A stretch of 64,000 nt of DNA from assembly GCA_949152475.1 (NCBI GenBank), contig OX424561.1:22934481-22998480 (forward strand), written 5' to 3'. Below are positions 58,533 through 64,000 of this stretch, in pieces. The position numbers were made by a program, and so were the translations under genes. Numbering within the stretch: position 1 is the first letter of the stretch; each line of letters begins with the position of its first letter. The DNA is from Terebella lapidaria. Its lineage: Eukaryota; Annelida; Polychaeta; Terebellida; Terebellidae. Below the pieces are notes generated by a model. The model searched no databases, was not told the origin of the DNA, and saw only the letters and a program-made list of their open reading frames with translations.

Positions 58533-59751
58533 CAGAGCCCCTGAGGTGACATACCAGATATATTTATTAATCCGTGCGCACGAATTAGTAAACCGTGCGT
58601 ACGAATTAGTAAACCGTGGCCACGAATTGGTAAACCGTGGCCACGAATTAGTAAACCGTGTGCACGAATTAGTAAACCCTGCGCACGAATTAGTAAACTG
58701 TGCGCACGAATTAGTAAACCGTGGCCACAAATTGGTAAACTGTGCGCACGGATTACCTTAACACATCTGTGTCATGATTTAACAATCCCTGGGCACGATT
58801 TAATAATTCGTGGGCACCATTTAACAATTCGTGCGCACGATTTAACAATTCGTAAGCACGAATTAGTATTTCGTGGCCACGGATTGGTATAACTAATCCG
58901 TGGGCACGATTTACCAATTCGTGGGCACGAATTAGTATTTCGTGCCTACGAAATAGTAAATCGTGCCCACGGATTGTTGATTCATGGCCACGAATTGTTA
59001 AATTGTGTGCATGGTTTGGTAATCCGTGCACACGGATTGGTAAGCCGTGCGCACGGATTAGTAAACCATGTGCACAAATTAATAAATATTTTCGGTATGT
59101 CACCTGCCCACGAATTAGTAAATCGTGCCCACGGATTGTTAATTCGTGGCCACGAATTGTTAAATTGTGCGCACGGATTGGTAAACCATGCCCACAGATT
59201 GGTAAACCGTGCGCACAGTTTAACAATCCGTGCGCACGAATTACCAAACCGTGCGACAATTTAACAATTCGTGGCCACGAATTAACAATTTGTGGGCACG
59301 ATTTACTAATTCGTGGGCACGATTTACTAATTCGTGGGCACGAATTGGTAAATCGTGCCCACGGATTAGTTATACCAATCCGTGGCCACGAAATACTAAT
59401 TCGTGCGCATGAATTGTTAAATCGTGCCCACGAATTATTAAATCGTGCCCACGGATTGTTAAGTCATGTCCACAGATTAGTTAAGGTAATCCGTGCGCAT
59501 GGTTTACCAATTCGTGGCCACGATTTATGAATTCGTGTGCACGGTTCACTAATTCGTGCGCACGGTTTACTAATTCGTGCACACGGTTTACTATTTCGTG
59601 GCCACAGTTTACCAATTCGTGGCCACGGTTTACTAATTCGTGGACACAGTTTACCAATTTGTGGCCACGGTTTACTAATTCGTGCGCACGGTTTATTAAT
59701 TCGTGCGCACGGATTAATAAATATATCTGGTATGTCACCTCAGGGGCTCCG
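58533..59751. mobile_element. 1.2-kb foldback element of palindromic 21-bp units
   Basis: Ends CAGAGCCCCTGAGGTGACAT and its complement, flanked by TA. Nearly the whole interior is 21-bp units made of CGTGCGCACG or CGTGGCCACG plus AATTAGTAAAC (or the inverse), with several orientation switches. The ORFs (up to 175 codons, RAHGL/RGHEL repeats) follow from 21 being a multiple of 3 and are not counted as genes. A second GTATGTCACCTG end-like motif at about 59095 suggests internal nesting. Confidence 0.85.
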
Positions 59752-59759
59752 TAATTTAT

Positions 59760-60330
59760 TTTTCCAATTATCAATAATTTTCCTCAAATTTAAGAACATT
59801 TCCCCTGAAAAATTGCAGGAGAAATTCAAAATTCTAAAAAGATCAATTTGATCAATACTATCAATAAGATCAATACTATCCCATAGTATCAGCATACATC
59901 GTATTAGAAGATTCCATCAAGTGGTCTCGAAGGAGACTACCTTTAAATATTGCAAAGTGCAAAATGGGACGTTTTTCGACAAAAATGGCCGCTATTTTGA
60001 AAATAATGTGAAAATCGATCAACAACAAAATCCTCTCTAGCAGTATTTTTCAGTATTTTGGTTCAAATTTTCCGCAAGATTCGACTGTAAACTTCAAAGA
60101 TGATTCTTTTTCCAATTATCCATAATTTGCATTCTCTTCAAAGTTATTTGCCAATAAAAAAACTAGACATCAAGGCCTAAAGAAGCCTTGGGGGCATTTC
60201 GGTGTAGAGACTAACCTATGATATTTATGATATGCTTGCCATGAATGACATCCGTTTTTCTTTATGACATACCGTACTGAGATCCCAAACGAACAAACAA
60301 AATGACAACTCAAAAAATAATTCGGGTCAG
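59760..60330. other. Intergenic repeat fragments
   Basis: Contains pieces with 'aaaatggccgctattttgaa' like the Helentron-like conserved block. No gene seen. Confidence 0.4.
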
Positions 60331-60339
60331 GGTCTGTTT

Positions 60340-60750
60340 CACATGTTTGTCTAGGGCGACGAGTCCGAAAATAATATCCGTTTTGCTCTACGACACACTG
60401 TTTCCGAGATATGCAGGAAACCTCAAGGATGATTAGGCAAAAACACTTCCGACCTCTAGGTCAAAGGTCGTTTGACTCATTAATCCCAAAATCAATAGGG
60501 TTCTTCCCTTATGTGAACCTCTATGCAAAGTTCTGCAGTCATTGCCTGTATACTTTTTGAGTTATCGTGCGGAAACAAAGTCCAAAAATCGATATGGATT
60601 CCATCCTCATGGACCTCGGATTCGGTCGAAAAACAAAATGTTCGTTCCACATAATATGGCTGACCAATGCTGAAAATTTGGCTAAGATACATTGAGGCCA
60701 ACTATATTTATCGGTCTGAAACAAAACGGCGGAAGAAAAAAAAAGAAAAA
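60340..60750. repeat. Family B repeat, copy near 60.5 kb
   Basis: Starts 'acatgtttgtctagggcgac', includes 'tttgctctacgacacactgt' and 'cctctaggtcaaaggtcgtt', and ends near 'cggtctgaaacaaaacggcg', as in the 36.4-36.8 kb copy. Confidence 0.8.
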
Positions 60751-60751
60751 A

Positions 60752-61580
60752 ATTAGGCCAAGGGCCAAAGATAGGATACCGGACAATATATGTTTAATAC
60801 TTTAGATGTTAGCCAGGTCACTGGTTAAATTCAAGGTCAAGAGAATATTCAGCATATATAATATTAAGCATACCATGTCCATAGTTGATTACAAACCTGT
60901 AAATTCAATAGTCAGAGACTTATTAGCAATTTTGTCCTGTGGCCTTGAAAATGAAGGCAAAGGTCAAATTCAAGGTCATCAGAATATTTGGCATATATCA
61001 TTTCCTATATGTCCATCATTGATTCCCACACTATGAAGTCAATGAGCGAGATGTTAGCCATTTTGTCCTGTCACCTTAAAAATCAGGTCAAAGGAAACTT
61101 GAAAATAAGGTCATTGGTCAAGTCGAGGTCATGAGAATATTCAGCATATATCCTTTGGAGTTTGACCACAATTGATTCCTAAGCTGTACAGTTGATAATA
61201 AGTGAGACATTAGCCATTTGTGATCTGACCTTGAAAATGAGGTCAAAAATCAAGTTCAAGGTCATGAGAATATTCAGCATATATCATTTACTGTTCGCAG
61301 TTGATTCCTAAGCTGTAAAGTCGATAATAAGCGAAATATCAGGTATTTTGGTCTCTGACCTTGAAAAAAAGGTCGAACTCAATGTCACCAAAATATTCAG
61401 CATAGATCATTTGCTATATGTTCACTATGGATTCATAAGCTGTAAAGTTGATAATAAATGAGATATTAGCCATTTTGTGCTCTGACCTTGAAAATAAAGT
61501 CAAGGTCAAATTCAAGGTCATCAAAATAGTCAGTATATATCATTTTCTATATGTCCACAATTGATTCCTAAGCTGACCAT
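60752..61580 (+). mobile_element. Helentron/pearl-like element, truncated by a hairpin element
   Basis: Same start as at 20862 (TTAGGCCAAGGGCCAAAGAT, then GGATACCGGACAAT), followed by about six 134-bp-type monomers. It stops at 61580 where a hairpin element begins. The distal block and microsatellite are missing. Confidence 0.7.
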
Positions 61581-61584
61581 GAAA

Positions 61585-61923
61585 GGAAGTTTTAACTTGT
61601 TTAAAACCAGTATTTATTACATACCTACCTCTATAATAAACACTTTGGGTAATCTTACCTTGACATTCAAAGAAGAGGAGAGGATCAAATGTCACAAAAG
61701 AATTTTTGAAAAAATTCAAGTGACATTTATCCTTAATTTCTTTGAAAAAATTGAACTAAAATCCCCTCAGATTCCATGCGGTGATGTTTTACATCCTGGG
61801 TCACATGACCCTAGACCGCCATTATTTTGCCCCGTTAAGGCGGGGAGTTGGGAGGGCACTCCTCGTGTTTATTATAGAGGTAGGTATGTAATAAATACTG
61901 GTTTTAAACAAGTTAAAACTTCC
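61585..61923. mobile_element. Hairpin element with 58-bp perfect arms
   Basis: The left arm 61585-61642 (GGAAGTTTTAACTTGTTTAA...) is complementary to the right arm 61866-61923. A third copy of CTACCTCTATAATAAACACT lies in direct orientation at about 61942, so the repeat probably continues past the right arm. The interior has no recognised coding sequence; the 166-codon ORF across it reads through the arms. Confidence 0.75.
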
Positions 61924-62234
61924 TATTTATGTCCATACTACTACCTCTATAATAAACACTTTGGGTTATATCAGAATAACCACCGCGGAGGGCTTAACCC
62001 TCCACGAATACGTGCTCATCATAGGGGATTTTGGTTGAAATTCACCAAATTTAGGCATTAAATGAGAATATTTGGATATTATTACCGGTGATTTAAGCGT
62101 TTTATAGGCAGAATATGTGAAAATTCACATGAATGCTTAATAAAAGAAGGCTTTTCCTAGATAGATATACGTATTGACATGAATTTAAACGTAAATTACA
62201 TGAACAGACGTAATAACGAAAAGCAATAATCACC

Positions 62235-64000
62235 TCAGATGCACTTGCAGGCGAACAGGGGTCTCTGGAGGTGATCTTTCCTCCAGCAGACGAACCAAAA
62301 TTTTCCTGGCAAAGAAGAGGGGCAAATCCGTCCCTGTTCCGCCGAAAGGTGGTGCATCTGTACAGATGTATTTACAGTATTTACAGCCGGACAATGCTCT
62401 GCGGCTACCAGGCGTCCGAGATGGTAGCCGGAGTCGGACTGCCAGGCTAAGTCCCTGAGATAGAAAGAGGTAAATGTATTCTGGGAACTCCAGGTACATG
62501 CAGACATCACATTACTCAGAGAAACTATAATTGCGAATGCGAGTGACGCCGCGAGAGCCCTCACATCATGCGCTTTAACTCTGAAACCTGACGACTTTTT
62601 TGCCTGCGATTTCTCATAGCAGTAAAGAACGCACTTTTTGATCCAAGACGAAATCGTCGCGGGACGAATATCGCTCTGAAAGTCTTTAAGGTACGAGATG
62701 AAAAGTAGCCGTTTACCCAAGTGAAGCTCCCTCGTGCGCCGAACGTAAATGCGGAGAGCTCTCACGGGACACAACTTAGCGTCTTCCTCCAAACCTGGCC
62801 CCAGGGAAGGGGAAAGGACGGGAACCGAGAAACTCAAAAGCGGTGTGCCCGCTAATTGAGTTTTAGCGAGAAAGGAAGGGATAACGCTTAGCTGAACTGC
62901 GGAATCATCCACCTTCCATTTGACTTTGGAAAACAAGAGAGCTTGAAGCTCACTCCGTTGCTTCCCGGAAGCCAGCGCCAGAAGGGAGACCGTTTTTAGC
63001 GTGAGATCGCTGTCCGATAACCGGCTAAGGTCGAAGGGGCACGCCCTTGATTAAATTTCTCTAGGAGAAACTCCGAAATCAAGGGAGCAGTGGTTTTGAA
63101 TGGACTAATCTTCCTGCCACGACACCAAGCACAGAACGTGGTCCATTTCGACTGGTAGACTGCCAGAGAAGATTTTCTATTTGACCGGGCAATCCTAGCG
63201 GACACCTCCATTGAAAATCCCTTCTTTCTGTAACAACGCTCGACAATATCCAAGCATGAAGGTTCAGGCTTGCCGGTGCCTGATGAAACACGCTGGATCA
63301 GGGTTGCTTTAGGAGATCCCAACGATCCGGGAGAATAATCGACCAGCAGTTCCAGGAGGTCCGGGAACCACGATCTCTGCGGAAGACATAGAGCTATCAA
63401 CAACAGTCTGCACTGATGAGACCGAAATTTCGATAGCACTTTCTCCAACATAACGGCTGGCAGGTACGCATACGCAAATATCCCGTCCCAATTCGTGGAC
63501 ATGGCATCCACCGCTAGCGCAGTCGGATCCGGAATTGGCGATACAAACGATGGGAGTTTGTGATTCCATCGGGTCGCAAACAAATCCACCATCGCCGAGC
63601 CCCACAGATTGCATAGGGAGCGAAAAACTTCTGGGGAAAGACTCCATTCCATTGCCTGAATTTGGCCTCTCCTGGATAGACGATCGGCCCACACATTCAT
63701 GTGACCGGGAATATGACGGGCCAAGATCTTGATGTCGTTTTGACGACACCATTGCAGGAGATCGATAGTCGCACGGCATAACGTCACCGACTTCGTTCCG
63801 CCCTGCTTGTTGATATATGCCACGACCGTCGAGTTGTCCGTGGCTAACAACACTGTCTAAGCGCGAAACTGCGACTGCCAATGTTTGAGAGCGAGCGCTA
63901 CCACCTGCATTTCGTTGAGATTGATATGACATTGAAGTGGCGACCTTGTGCCCGACACCTCGTTGTCGTCCCAATGTGCTCCCCATCCCTCCAAACTGGC
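62235..64000 (-). pseudogene. DIRS-like retroelement: RNase H and tyrosine recombinase, decayed
   Basis: The RNase H part reads SLEGWGAHWDD, NLNEMQVVALALKHW, ATDNSTVVAYINKQGG and HIPGHMNVWADRLSR, broken by an in-frame TAG at 63859-63857. The linker with RSWFPDLLELLVDYSP is typical of DIRS-group polyproteins. The recombinase shows GKQRSEL (catalytic Arg, 62957-62955), HDVRALAAS (HxxR, 62570-62559) and TFTSFYLRDL (nucleophilic Tyr near 62460). A deletion with frameshift lies near 63000, where GYRTAIS jumps to LTLKTVSLLALASGK. The reverse transcriptase lies beyond the window. DIRS elements integrate by tyrosine recombination instead of an integrase. Confidence 0.88.

Noticed and set aside
58753..59530. 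Long ORFs on both strands with repeated RAHGL / RGHEL peptides
   Set aside because: They follow from a 21-bp palindromic minisatellite, which stays open in several frames on both strands. No start or splice context, no domain.
61561..62061. 166-codon ORF
   Set aside because: Runs through both arms of a hairpin element and a satellite remnant; no domain or splice evidence.

Overview
The window is nuclear DNA from an intron-rich animal. Coding exons are short and joined by GT-AG introns, and most of the sequence is transposon-derived. The repeat types (DIRS-like tyrosine-recombinase retroelement, L2/CR1-type LINE, tRNA-derived SINE, Helentron/'pearl'-like elements with satellite cores, many terminal-inverted-repeat and foldback elements) suggest a marine invertebrate, such as a mollusc, another lophotrochozoan or an invertebrate deuterostome. 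The species cannot be fixed from this sequence.

The main gene is on the minus strand. Reading splice sites by eye gives 14 exons between 54106 and 23351 whose phases all agree. They sum to 1971 nt, a 656-residue ORF plus stop. Domain order: MIB/HERC2, ZZ zinc finger, MIB/HERC2, acidic linker, three mind-bomb-type SH3 repeats (SH3_15), C-terminal death domain. The N-terminal half is that of the Notch-ligand ubiquitin ligase Mind bomb, but the ankyrin repeats and RING fingers are absent and a death domain takes their place. Each SH3 repeat is encoded by an exon pair with the same phase pattern (1-0, 0-1), and the death-domain exon also enters in phase 1. This points to assembly by duplication and shuffling of phase-1 modules. 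A second gene on the plus strand is partly visible at 129-4923: three exons joined by phase-1 introns, family not recognised.

Layout. 1-5.6 kb: partial plus-strand gene with MITE, SINE and Helentron-like insertions. 5.6-9.3 kb: mostly featureless AT-rich DNA. 9.3-14.1 kb: 1.59-kb tandem duplication, 169-bp satellite and a minisatellite-ended inverted-repeat element. 14.7-15.9 kb: Transib-like inverted-repeat element. 17.5-17.9 kb: LINE fragment. 19.1-23.1 kb: 4-kb inverted-repeat element holding a Helentron-like insertion. 23.2-54.1 kb: the MIB-death gene, whose introns hold a 2.23-kb tandem duplication, a second Transib-like copy, a PIF/Harbinger-like MITE and two palindrome-array foldback elements. 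54.4-61.6 kb: satellite-bearing Helentron-like elements and a 1.2-kb foldback element. 61.6-64 kb: hairpin element and a DIRS-like retroelement cut by the window edge.

Two repeat patterns deserve attention. Three unrelated repeat families (134-bp satellite, 169-bp satellite, 'ACATGTTTGTCTAG' array) all carry TCAAGGTCA and/or AGGTCA direct repeats, the classic nuclear-receptor response elements. Several elements have arms built of about 21-bp or 31-bp units (two or three DNA turns), each with a G/C-rich palindrome at its core. All coordinates and splice sites were derived by eye without searches or alignments.
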